Below, one piece after another: positions 34,142 through 41,766 of a stretch of 64,000 bases of DNA. The DNA lies in the NCBI RefSeq assembly GCF_006861795.1, contig NZ_VDGH01000001.1, positions 252,117 to 316,116 of the forward strand, given 5' to 3'. Numbering within the stretch: the stretch's first letter is position 1; the number at the start of each line of letters is the position of its first letter. The position numbers were made by a program, and so were the translations under genes. Below the pieces are notes generated by a model. It did not search any database. It saw only the letters and a program-made list of their open reading frames with translations, and was not told the origin of the DNA. This stretch comes from Psychrobacillus lasiicapitis (GTDB lineage Bacteria > Bacillota > Bacilli > Bacillales_A > Planococcaceae).

Positions 34142-34524
34142 CATTAGAATAATATTTTATAAGTATTTATAAACCCTTATAGATATTAGGTTTTCAATAT
34201 AGTATATTCTATATATTACCAAAAATTTTAGTTAATAATTTATTTTTAAACAAAGACTTAAAAGGACATTTTTATCAATAAGTCCGCTATAACTGTTAAA
34301 TTATAGAAATTAAACAGGTCGAGAAATTATTTTTCATTTCATTATTTATACCTAAAATTAGTTCGACACCCGCAATAAAAAAAGAATAATACGTTACTAA
34401 TGAAATTGGATTTAAATGAATTAAATAGGGGAATATGTATCTGAAAGCAGAAAAATATATTCCACTTTCCAGCAAGATCTGTACAAACTACTGATTAAAA
34501 CATTCCCAAAAAAAGCGAATAAAA
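34142..34524. other. Gene-free stretch between the two liv operons
   Basis: It is AT-rich DNA. It holds a 23-bp sequence at 34357-34379 (TTCGACACCCGCAATAAA at its core) that recurs at 39578-39600, marking the end of the duplicated unit. No gene was found. Confidence 0.6.
34357..34379. repeat. Duplication end marker, copy 1
   Basis: A 23-bp sequence that differs from 39578-39600 by one base (CACCC versus CATCC). In copy 2 it forms the start of the pepF leader. Similarity to copy 2 ends here. Confidence 0.75.
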
Positions 34525-34563
34525 AAACAGGTATAGAAAAAGAGTCTTTTTCTATACCTGTTT
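34525..34563 (-). terminator. Terminator of liv operon copy 2
   Basis: AAACAGGTATAGAAAAAGA pairs with TTTTTCTATACCTGTTT around a short loop; a T-run follows on the minus strand. It is unrelated in sequence to the terminator of copy 1. Confidence 0.9.
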
Positions 34564-34572
34564 CAATTTCTT

Positions 34573-35286
34573 TTAATGGCCGCCTAAATATGCTTGACGT
34601 ACTTCTTCACTTGCTTGTAAATCTTTTGCGGGACCCGACAGAACAACTCTACCAGTTTCGATTACATAGCCACGACTTGCTACAGAAAGCGCCATATTTG
34701 CGTTTTGTTCGACTAATAAAACAGTTGTGCCATCTCGATTAATATCTTCAATTACTTGGAAGATTGTTTTAACCATTAAAGGAGCTAACCCCATGGATGG
34801 TTCATCTAGTAAAACTAATTTGGGCTTCGCCATAATAGCACGACCCATTGCGAGCATTTGTTGCTCCCCACCGGAAAGTGTACCAGAATGCTGTTTCTTC
34901 CGTTCTAGTAGTCTCGGGAAAATCTCATACACTTTTTGCATATCGCTATGAATCCCAGTCTTATCCTTACGTAAAAATGCCCCCAATTCTAGGTTTTCCT
35001 CTACTGTAAGATTAGCAAATACACGGCGTCCTTCTGGAACATGGGATATACCTGATTTCACAATAGATTGTGCTTGTTTTCCAGCAATGGATTTTTGCAG
35101 AAATTCTATTTTTCCTTTTTTCGGTTTTAACAATCCTGATAGCGTTTTCAATAAAGTACTTTTCCCAGCACCATTTGCACCGATTAGTGTTACAATTTCT
35201 CCTTCATTTACATCAATCGAAACTCCTTTAAGGGCCTGAATGTTCCCGTAAAATACATCTATATTTTCTACTTTAAGCATTGACAT
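34573..35286 (-). CDS. livF: Branched-chain amino acid ABC transporter ATPase LivF, copy 2
   Basis: The 237-residue ATPase has the same Walker A (GANGAGKST), LSGGEQQML and DEPSMGLAPL motifs as copy 1. The seven or so replacements are conservative (for example ALKDVSIEV to ALKGVSIDV and KKQLSG to KKQHSG) and none touches a catalytic motif. It overlaps livG copy 2 by 14 bases, exactly as in copy 1. Both copies look functional. Confidence 0.93.
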   Translation of the reverse strand: MSMLKVENIDVFYGNIQALKGVSIDVNEGEIVTLIGANGAGKSTLLKTLSGLLKPKKGKIEFLQKSIAGKQAQSIVKSGISHVPEGRRVFANLTVEENLELGAFLRKDKTGIHSDMQKVYEIFPRLLERKKQHSGTLSGGEQQMLAMGRAIMAKPKLVLLDEPSMGLAPLMVKTIFQVIEDINRDGTTVLLVEQNANMALSVASRGYVIETGRVVLSGPAKDLQASEEVRQAYLGGH

Positions 35287-36061
35287 CGTGAACTTCCTCC
35301 CCTAAATAAGCCTCAATAACCTTAGGATGGTTACGGATCTCTTCTGGTGATCCTTCCGCAAGAAGCTGACCATGGTCAAGTACATAAATTCGTTCACAGA
35401 CACCCATGACTAAATTCATATCGTGTTCGATTAGTAAAATGGTCAAATCAAATTTGTTTCGAATAAATGCGATTAAATCCATTAAATCTTTCGTTTCTTG
35501 CGGATTCATACCAGCTGCTGGTTCATCCAATAAAAGAAGTTTTGGTCCAGCCGCCAAAGCACGAGCTATCTCTAATCTCCGTTGCTGTCCGTACGGTAGA
35601 TTTTTTGCCAACTCATCTTTGTACTTATCTAAACTGAAAATTTTCAAAAACTCAATAGATTTCTCTTCCATTTCTTGCTCCCCTTTAAAATGGGATGGCA
35701 AGCGTAATACGGAGCTGAGTATATTATGCTTAGCAAGTGAGTGATAGGCTACTTTTACGTTATCTAGTACTGAAAGTTCATTAAAGAGACGAATATTTTG
35801 AAACGTTCGGCTAATCCCTTTTCTAGTAACCTTAAAAGGAGGTAAACCGTTTACTCGTTCACCTTTAAAAATGATATCTCCCTCTGTTGGTTCATAAACT
35901 CCCGTTAACAAGTTAAAGCTGGTTGTTTTCCCGGCACCATTCGGACCAATCAGACCAACTAATTCTCCCTGATTTAACACCATATTTAAATTTTGAACGG
36001 CTTTTAAACCACCAAACTGAATACCCGTGTTTTTCACTTCTAATAAAGGCTTATTTTCCAT
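35273..36061 (-). CDS. livG: Branched-chain amino acid ABC transporter ATPase LivG, copy 2
   Basis: The 262-residue ATPase has intact GPNGAGKTTSFN, LPYGQQRRLEIAR and DEPAAGMNPQET. It differs from copy 1 in the helical insertion (YHSLAKHNILSSVLRLPSHF) and at a few surface positions. It begins MENKPLLEVKNTG, where copy 1 has MKNKPLLE. The overlap with livM copy 2 is 11 bases, as in copy 1. Confidence 0.93.
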   Translation of the reverse strand: MENKPLLEVKNTGIQFGGLKAVQNLNMVLNQGELVGLIGPNGAGKTTSFNLLTGVYEPTEGDIIFKGERVNGLPPFKVTRKGISRTFQNIRLFNELSVLDNVKVAYHSLAKHNILSSVLRLPSHFKGEQEMEEKSIEFLKIFSLDKYKDELAKNLPYGQQRRLEIARALAAGPKLLLLDEPAAGMNPQETKDLMDLIAFIRNKFDLTILLIEHDMNLVMGVCERIYVLDHGQLLAEGSPEEIRNHPKVIEAYLGEEVHDVNA

Positions 36062-37001
36062 GTTGACCGCCTCCTTTTGGCGTTCTCCATAGCTTGAAAT
36101 AATCTGTAATTTCCATCGTACCCATCAGCCCCTTAGGTCGATACAACATTACTAAAATTAACACAAGACTATAAATAATCATTCGGGTTTCAGGATATCC
36201 TTGCAGATAGGTAGAAACTACCGTTAATAATATAGCTGACAGTACAGCACCTGATAGACTACCAAGACCACCTAGAACAACGAATATAAGAATATCAAAA
36301 GACTTTAAAAAGCCGAATTGACTCGGTTGGATAATATAAAAGTTATGGGAAAATAAAGCACCCGCTACACCAGCAAAGAAAGATCCGATTGCAAATGCAA
36401 TTACTTTATAATAAGTAGTATTTATCCCCATCGCATCCGATGCGATTTCATTTTCTCGAACAGAGATTGCCGCTAAACCATGTCTCGAGTTGGTAAAATT
36501 GACGATAACTACAAGGGTAATAACGAGACAAACAAACGCATACGTCCAAGTAGTCAAGTGGGAAACTTGCATCCCAGCAGCGCCACCAACTGCATCAATA
36601 TTTAAGAACACAATTCGAATGATCTCTGCAAATCCAAGTGTTGCAATTGCCAAGTAATCTCCTTTGAGTCTTAAACTTGGAATACCAACTATTAATCCCG
36701 CTAGAGCAGCTACAATACCCCCTACAATAATAGCAACTACAAATGGGAGATGTAATTTCATAGTGACAATAGCTGAAAGGTAGGCACCTACAGCTAAAAA
36801 TCCAGCATGACCTATGGAAAATTGTCCAGTTATACCGATTACCAAATGTAGGCTTACCGCTAAAATTATGTTGATGGCAATTAATATAAGCGTATTAGAA
36901 TAAAATTGATTGATGATTTCAGTTGAAATCAAGATCTGCACAACTGCGTATACTAATACTGCTACTATAATAAATGGCCAAAACTGTTTTGACTTTTTCA
37001 T
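36051..37001 (-). CDS. livM: Branched-chain amino acid permease LivM, copy 2
   Basis: The 316-residue permease starts at the ATG at 37001 (MKKSKQFWPFIIVAVLVY). The open frame reaches 37043 but would then overlap livH, and copy 1 confirms the shorter form. It has the signature GQFSIGHAGFLAVGAY and coupling helix SVRENEIASDAMGIN. The N-terminal helix and the segment around KLHLPFVVAIIVGGIV differ from copy 1; the central region is almost identical in DNA. Confidence 0.93.
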   Translation of the reverse strand: MKKSKQFWPFIIVAVLVYAVVQILISTEIINQFYSNTLILIAINIILAVSLHLVIGITGQFSIGHAGFLAVGAYLSAIVTMKLHLPFVVAIIVGGIVAALAGLIVGIPSLRLKGDYLAIATLGFAEIIRIVFLNIDAVGGAAGMQVSHLTTWTYAFVCLVITLVVIVNFTNSRHGLAAISVRENEIASDAMGINTTYYKVIAFAIGSFFAGVAGALFSHNFYIIQPSQFGFLKSFDILIFVVLGGLGSLSGAVLSAILLTVVSTYLQGYPETRMIIYSLVLILVMLYRPKGLMGTMEITDYFKLWRTPKGGGQHGK

Positions 37002-37014
37002 AATTATGTACCAC

Positions 37015-37890
37015 CTACACTTTCTCTCGTGTATTTTTTCCAAAGATTCCAGATGGTCTAAAGATCAAAATTAATATTAAAATAATGAATGCCGCCGCAT
37101 CTCTCCATAAAGAAAAGCCTAATGCACTAACAATCGTTTCTACAACTCCAAGTACCAGACCGCCAACCATTGCTCCAGGAATTATCCCAATTCCTCCAAG
37201 AACCGCGGCAACGAATGCTTTCAATCCTGGAATAACACCCATCAAAGGATCAATCTTTGTGTAATACACTCCAAAAATTACACCAGCAGCACCTGCTAAA
37301 GCAGAACCAATAGCAAATGTTGCAGAAATCGTATTATCTACATTAATCCCCATAAGCTTCGCAGCTTCAACATCATGTGAAACAGCTCGCATCGCTTTTC
37401 CTGTTTTCGTTTTGTGTACAATGAACTGTAGCAAGATCATCAGTACAACAGAAACCGACAGAATAAGAACAGATTGAATGCTAATTTGTGCCCCTAAGAA
37501 TTCAAAAGATTTATTGGAGAAAATATTAGGATATGCTTCTGGTTGAGCCCCTCTAATATAAATCACACCATATTCAATCAATAATGAAACACCGATTGCC
37601 GTAATAAGTGCTGCAATTCTTGTTGCATTTCGTAAGCGTTTATACGCAATACGTTCAATAATTACACCAAATAATGCACAGGCTGCCATCGATAAAATAA
37701 GCGCCGGGAAAAAACCTAACCCAAAGACAGTAATCGAATAGAATCCAATGAAGGAACCAACCATGAACACATCACCATGTGCAAAGTTGATTAATTTAAT
37801 AATTCCATAAACCATCGTGTAGCCAAGGGCAATTAATGCATATATACTGCCGAGTGAAATACCGTTAATCAATTGCTGTAACCATTCCAT
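37015..37890 (-). CDS. livH: Branched-chain amino acid permease LivH, copy 2
   Basis: The 291-residue permease begins MEWLQQLINGISLGSIYAL. It carries INFAHGDVFMVG and GKAMRAVSHDVEAAKLMGIN. Replacements relative to copy 1 cluster in the first 140 residues (for example SNKSFEFLGAQ versus SNKTFSILGAQ), while the C-terminal half is identical. DNA from about 37120 to 37380 is almost identical to copy 1. Confidence 0.93.
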   Translation of the reverse strand: MEWLQQLINGISLGSIYALIALGYTMVYGIIKLINFAHGDVFMVGSFIGFYSITVFGLGFFPALILSMAACALFGVIIERIAYKRLRNATRIAALITAIGVSLLIEYGVIYIRGAQPEAYPNIFSNKSFEFLGAQISIQSVLILSVSVVLMILLQFIVHKTKTGKAMRAVSHDVEAAKLMGINVDNTISATFAIGSALAGAAGVIFGVYYTKIDPLMGVIPGLKAFVAAVLGGIGIIPGAMVGGLVLGVVETIVSALGFSLWRDAAAFIILILILIFRPSGIFGKNTREKV

Positions 37891-37934
37891 AAAGTTTCAC
37901 TCCTAAAATTTCTAGATTTCAACTTAGAATAAAA

Positions 37935-37959
37935 AGAGGAGGGATATAATCCCCCCTCT
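37935..37959 (-). other. Intercistronic hairpin between livK and livH, copy 2
   Basis: AGAGGAGGGAT pairs with ATCCCCCCTCT around ATA. It is longer than in copy 1 yet at the same place, so the hairpin is maintained while its sequence changed. Confidence 0.65.
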
Positions 37960-37974
37960 ATAAATAGGCTTATC

Positions 37975-39177
37975 TTAAGGATTAACTTTTGTGTTAAATA
38001 CTTGTTTTCCATCTACAAATTCAATAATTACAGCTGATTTTATCGGATGGTGATTCTCATCAACAGAATATAATCCTGTTACTAGTTCTAGTTGATCAGT
38101 AGCTTCGATCGCTTCTTTAATCTTCGTGCCATCTGTAGAACCAGCGCGTTCAATTGCATCTTTTAACAAATAAACCGAATCGTAGCCAAGTGCGTTGAAT
38201 GAGTTAGGCTCTTTTCCATATTTCTTATTAAAGCTCTCCGCAAATGCTTTCGCTTTTCCATCTGGATCATCCGCTGAATAGGCAGTAATAATAAACGTAT
38301 TATTTAATGCATCTGCTCCTGCCAAGTCAACGATTGTTGGAGAATCCCAACCATCTGCTCCCATCAATGGAACATTAATACCTAATTCACGAGCTTGTTT
38401 AACAATCAATCCTACTTCTTCATAATATCCAGGAATAAATACAAATTCAGGATTAGAAGATTTGATGCGCGTTAATGTAGAACGGAAATCCGTATCTTTT
38501 GCAACATAAGACTCTTCCGCAACAATAGTACCTCCAGCTGCTTCAAAATCTTTAATGAAAGAAGCCGCAAGACCTTTCGCATAATCACTAGCATTATCCG
38601 CATATACTGCTGCTGTTTTCACTTTTAATTCATTAGAAGCAAAGTTTGCAGCTACTGTACCTTGGAAAGGGTCGATAAATGCTGTACGGAATGTAAATGG
38701 ATTTACTTTTCCATCATCTCCAACAGTTACAGTTGTACTTGTACCGGAAGGAGAAATCATAGGTGTTTTAGTATCAGTTGCAATTTGTACTTGAGCAACT
38801 GAGGCACCGCTTGTAGCAGCTCCTATAATCGCGACTACTTTATCTTGACTCGTTAACTTAATCGCAGCACTAGTTGCTTCCGCAGCGTCCGATTTATTAT
38901 CAACTTTAATAAGTTCGATTTTTTTTCCATCAATACCACCATCAGCATTGATTTCCTCTACAGCTAGATCGATAGCATCCGCTTCAGATGTACCATAGGA
39001 AGCTACTGCTCCAGAAAGCTCAAGATTGGCTCCTATTTTAATGGTTTCCCCTCCATTAGCACTACTACTTTCCCCACCTTTTGAACTACTACCTTCTTCC
39101 CCTGCTCCACATCCCGCTAGCATCCCCACTAGCAAAGAAGAAGCAAGAAATAATGAAGCAAATTTCGATTTCTTCAT
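37975..39177 (-). CDS. livK: Branched-chain amino acid binding lipoprotein, copy 2
   Basis: The 400-residue lipoprotein has the same signal peptide and lipobox (LAGC, Cys23) as copy 1 but a longer Ser/Gly linker after the Cys (GSSSKGGESSSANGGE). The binding domain shows ELSGAVASYG, GAATSGASVAQV, SGTSTTVTV and GADGWDSP. It is by far the most diverged pair in the duplication, especially in loops that line the ligand cleft, which suggests a changed or broadened substrate. The start follows GGGGG on the minus strand. Confidence 0.92.
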   Translation of the reverse strand: MKKSKFASLFLASSLLVGMLAGCGAGEEGSSSKGGESSSANGGETIKIGANLELSGAVASYGTSEADAIDLAVEEINADGGIDGKKIELIKVDNKSDAAEATSAAIKLTSQDKVVAIIGAATSGASVAQVQIATDTKTPMISPSGTSTTVTVGDDGKVNPFTFRTAFIDPFQGTVAANFASNELKVKTAAVYADNASDYAKGLAASFIKDFEAAGGTIVAEESYVAKDTDFRSTLTRIKSSNPEFVFIPGYYEEVGLIVKQARELGINVPLMGADGWDSPTIVDLAGADALNNTFIITAYSADDPDGKAKAFAESFNKKYGKEPNSFNALGYDSVYLLKDAIERAGSTDGTKIKEAIEATDQLELVTGLYSVDENHHPIKSAVIIEFVDGKQVFNTKVNP

Positions 39178-39207
39178 AAAATAAAACCCCCTTGTTTTAG
39201 TTTGATA

Positions 39208-39270
39208 ATTCTGAATATATAAGTCATACTACTTACCATTCTCTTTTTTTGGTAAGAAACTATTCAGAAT
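39208..39270 (-). other. Conserved leader stem-loop of liv operon copy 2
   Basis: ATTCTGAAT (39208) pairs with ATTCAGAAT (39262); inside, CTTACC (39232) pairs with GGTAAG (39251). It is equivalent to 33986-34046 in copy 1. Confidence 0.5.
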
Positions 39271-39298
39271 TGATCAAGTTATTGTTGTGAACAACTTC

Positions 39299-39327
39299 AT
39301 TGTAAAACAAAGTTTATATCCAGTCTA
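39299..39327 (-). promoter_or_regulatory. Promoter of liv operon copy 2
   Basis: On the minus strand -35 TAGACT (39322-39327), 17-bp spacer and -10 TACAAT (39299-39304), identical hexamers to copy 1. Confidence 0.6.
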
Positions 39328-39350
39328 TACATATTTTTCTTTTTCTTCGG

Positions 39351-39365
39351 AAATTTCAGATATTC
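39351..39365. promoter_or_regulatory. Candidate CodY box, copy 2
   Basis: AAATTTCAGATATTC matches the CodY consensus at 11 of 15 positions and lies at the same place as the copy 1 site, upstream of the -35. Confidence 0.45.
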
Positions 39366-39544
39366 TATTAATATAATAATATAAAAATCATAGAAAAGCT
39401 TTAGAAATAAGCATTTCTCTAGCATTTTTATTCTAAAATATTATCCAAAAATCATCCTATTTATCTTTAAAATATATGACTTTTTTTATCAATATGACTA
39501 ATATATTTGTTACTTTTTTCTAATAAAAGAAATATATGATTATT

Positions 39545-39573
39545 TTTACTTTTCACTTTTTGTCCTGTATACT
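39545..39573 (+). promoter_or_regulatory. Promoter of pepF
   Basis: -35 TTTACT (39545), a 17-bp spacer and -10 TATACT (39568). It predicts a leader of about 200 nt before pepF. Confidence 0.55.
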
Positions 39574-39577
39574 AGTA

Positions 39578-39600
39578 ATTAGTTCGACATCCGCAATAAA
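39578..39600. repeat. Duplication end marker, copy 2 (start of pepF leader)
   Basis: A 23-bp sequence shared with 34357-34379 (one difference). It begins at or near the predicted pepF transcription start. Confidence 0.75.
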
Positions 39601-39602
39601 TG

Positions 39603-39665
39603 GAAGGTTCAATACCACCTTCATGCAGCAATACCTCAGTGACCAACAACCTGTTGGTCCGAACC
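39603..39665 (+). other. Structured pepF leader
   Basis: Hairpin 1 pairs GAAGGT (39603) with ACCTTC (39617). Hairpin 2 pairs GACCAACA (39641) with TGTTGGTC (39652). GGTTC (39606) and GAACC (39661) offer an alternative long-range pairing that would break hairpin 1. No known riboswitch or T-box core was recognised. Confidence 0.4.
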
Positions 39666-39779
39666 AATTGAGAGTTTACTAGATATTTAGCCTCATTTAA
39701 TTTTCATTTTTTCACTAATGTAAAAGCTATATGGAGGTTATTACAGTCTGTTAAACCGGAATAAAAAGGAGAGATAAAA

Positions 39780-41588
39780 ATGGTACAAAAGTTACCTAAT
39801 CGTGAAGATGTGAAAGTGGAAGAAACGTGGAATTTAGCTGATTTATTTGCAAGTGAAGAAGACTTTACAAATTTTTTAGAAGAAATTGAGAAAGATGTTC
39901 AGATATTTTCAGAAAAATACAAAGGTTCCATAAATAGTCCTTCTTTAGTAGCAGAAGCATTAACCGATTATTCCGCTATATATGAAAAAATTGTTCCTGC
40001 AGGGACATACGCTAGTCTCTCCCTTAGCACAGATCAAACAAACACGACTGCACAAATGAGAGCCAATAAATTTAGCTCCCTTTCCGCTAAGATTAGTAGC
40101 GAACTTTCTTTTGTAACGAGTGAATTAGTAGAGTTACCAGATGAAATCATGGTAGAAGCGACGAAGCTTGCACCTAACTTCCAACTTTATCTAGACAAGT
40201 TATTAAAGAAGAAAAAATACCAATTGCATCCCGAAGTCGAGAAAACGCTTGCAGCATACTCTGCTTCCTTTAATGCGCCATACAAATTATATAATACGAC
40301 CAAAATGCAGGATATCTCTTTCGACAATTTTGAAGTAGACGGAAAATCTTATCCATTAAGCTATGTGTCTTTTGAGAATGATTGGGAAGCCGAACCAGAT
40401 CCTGCTCTAAGAAGAGCTGCATTCGAGTCTTTTTCTTCGAAGTTAAAAGAATATCAACATACGACAGCTATAACCTATGACATGCATGTACAAATGGAAA
40501 AAACAACCGCTGATATTCGTGGATATAATACCGTTTTTGATTACTTACTTTTCAACCAAGAAGTAGATCGCACTCTTTACAATCGTCAAATTGACCTGAT
40601 TATGAATGAACTCGCACCCCATATGCGCAAATATGCAAAATTGCTTCAAGAAGTACATGGCTTAGAAAAAATGACTTTTGCAGATTTAAAAATTTCCCTG
40701 GATCCTAACTATGAGCCTACTATTTCGATAGAAGAGTCGAAAAAGTATATCGATGATGCATTGGCTATTATGGGCGAAGAATATTTGGAGATGGTGGATC
40801 GCGCCTATAAAGAGCGTTGGATTGATTTTGCACAAAATACTGGCAAGTCAACAGGCGCATTTTGTTCTAGCCCATATGGTAACCATCCATATATCCTTAT
40901 CTCATGGTCTTCTAGAATGAATGAAGTATTTGTACTTGCTCACGAGCTCGGACATGCCGGTCATTTTTATCATGCAAATAAAGAACAATCAATTTTCGAT
41001 GCAAGACCTTCTTTATATTTTATAGAAGCTCCTTCCACAATGAATGAGATGCTTGTAGCAAATCATTTACTAAAAAGCTCCGATGATCCGAAATTTAAAC
41101 GCTGGGTGATTGCTTCTATTGTGGCGCGCACTTACTACCATAATTTCGTGACGCATTTATTGGAGGCAGCTTATCAACGCAAAGTATATGAACGTGTTGA
41201 TCAAGGATTGAATGTTAACGCTCAAATATTGAATGACTATAAACGAAGTGTATTGGAAGAATTCTGGGGGGATGCAGTAGAAATATCGGACGGTGCTGAA
41301 CTTACGTGGATGCGCCAACCGCATTACTATATGGGACTGTATCCTTATACGTATAGCGCTGGTTTAACAATTTCTACACAAGTCGCAAAACGTATATTAA
41401 ACGAAGGACAAGTAGCTGTAGATGAGTGGACAAGTGTATTAAAAGCAGGCGGTACTAAATCACCTGTAGAGCTTGCGAAAATGGCTGGCGTAGATATCAC
41501 AACAGAAGAGCCATTGCGCGATACGATTGCTTATATCGGTTCTCTTATCGACGAGTTAATCAGTCTTACAGAAGAAATCGAACAGTAA
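39780..41588 (+). CDS. pepF: Oligoendopeptidase F
   Basis: The 602-residue cytosolic zinc peptidase of the M3B family cleaves short peptides. The zinc site is HELGH in VLAHELGHAGHFYH (about residue 388), with the third ligand Glu in IEAPSTMNEML. Length is as expected. The ATG at 39780 follows AAAAGGAGAG. The gene is divergent from liv operon copy 2, so peptide breakdown and branched-chain amino-acid uptake share a control region that may respond to the same nutritional signal. It has a strong terminator. Confidence 0.95.
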   Translation: MVQKLPNREDVKVEETWNLADLFASEEDFTNFLEEIEKDVQIFSEKYKGSINSPSLVAEALTDYSAIYEKIVPAGTYASLSLSTDQTNTTAQMRANKFSSLSAKISSELSFVTSELVELPDEIMVEATKLAPNFQLYLDKLLKKKKYQLHPEVEKTLAAYSASFNAPYKLYNTTKMQDISFDNFEVDGKSYPLSYVSFENDWEAEPDPALRRAAFESFSSKLKEYQHTTAITYDMHVQMEKTTADIRGYNTVFDYLLFNQEVDRTLYNRQIDLIMNELAPHMRKYAKLLQEVHGLEKMTFADLKISLDPNYEPTISIEESKKYIDDALAIMGEEYLEMVDRAYKERWIDFAQNTGKSTGAFCSSPYGNHPYILISWSSRMNEVFVLAHELGHAGHFYHANKEQSIFDARPSLYFIEAPSTMNEMLVANHLLKSSDDPKFKRWVIASIVARTYYHNFVTHLLEAAYQRKVYERVDQGLNVNAQILNDYKRSVLEEFWGDAVEISDGAELTWMRQPHYYMGLYPYTYSAGLTISTQVAKRILNEGQVAVDEWTSVLKAGGTKSPVELAKMAGVDITTEEPLRDTIAYIGSLIDELISLTEEIEQ

Positions 41589-41598
41589 GACTAAAAGT

Positions 41599-41641
41599 AA
41601 AAAAGGAGCCTGAAGTGAATGACCACTTCAGGCTCCTTTTT
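41599..41641 (+). terminator. Terminator of pepF
   Basis: AAAAGGAGCCTGAAGTG pairs with CACTTCAGGCTCCTTTT, a 17-bp stem. Confidence 0.95.
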
Positions 41642-41646
41642 ATGTT

Positions 41647-41719
41647 TTCCAACTAAACAATGAAAAATTCCAACTAAATGCTCCAAAATTCCAACTAACA
41701 AGCTGTATTTTCCAACTAA
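41647..41719 (+). repeat. 21-bp-period array A3 (TTCCAACTAA core)
   Basis: Identical 10-bp cores TTCCAACTAA begin at 41647, 41668, 41689 and 41710, exactly 21 bp apart, with AT-rich spacers that differ. The array is placed between the convergent terminators of pepF and the MFS gene. Confidence 0.9.
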
Positions 41720-41740
41720 ACTTCATTTCCTCAAGAAAAA

Positions 41741-41766
41741 AAGCTAAACCGTCTCCGGTTTAGCTT
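41741..41766 (-). terminator. Terminator of the MFS exporter gene
   Basis: AAGCTAAACC and GGTTTAGCTT pair around six bases; the minus strand continues TTTTTTTCTT. It overlaps the stop codon. Confidence 0.9.

Noticed and set aside
39578..39779. T-box or other known riboswitch before pepF
   Set aside because: No T-box core (AGGGTGG-ACCGCG) or other known motif is visible; only simple hairpins.
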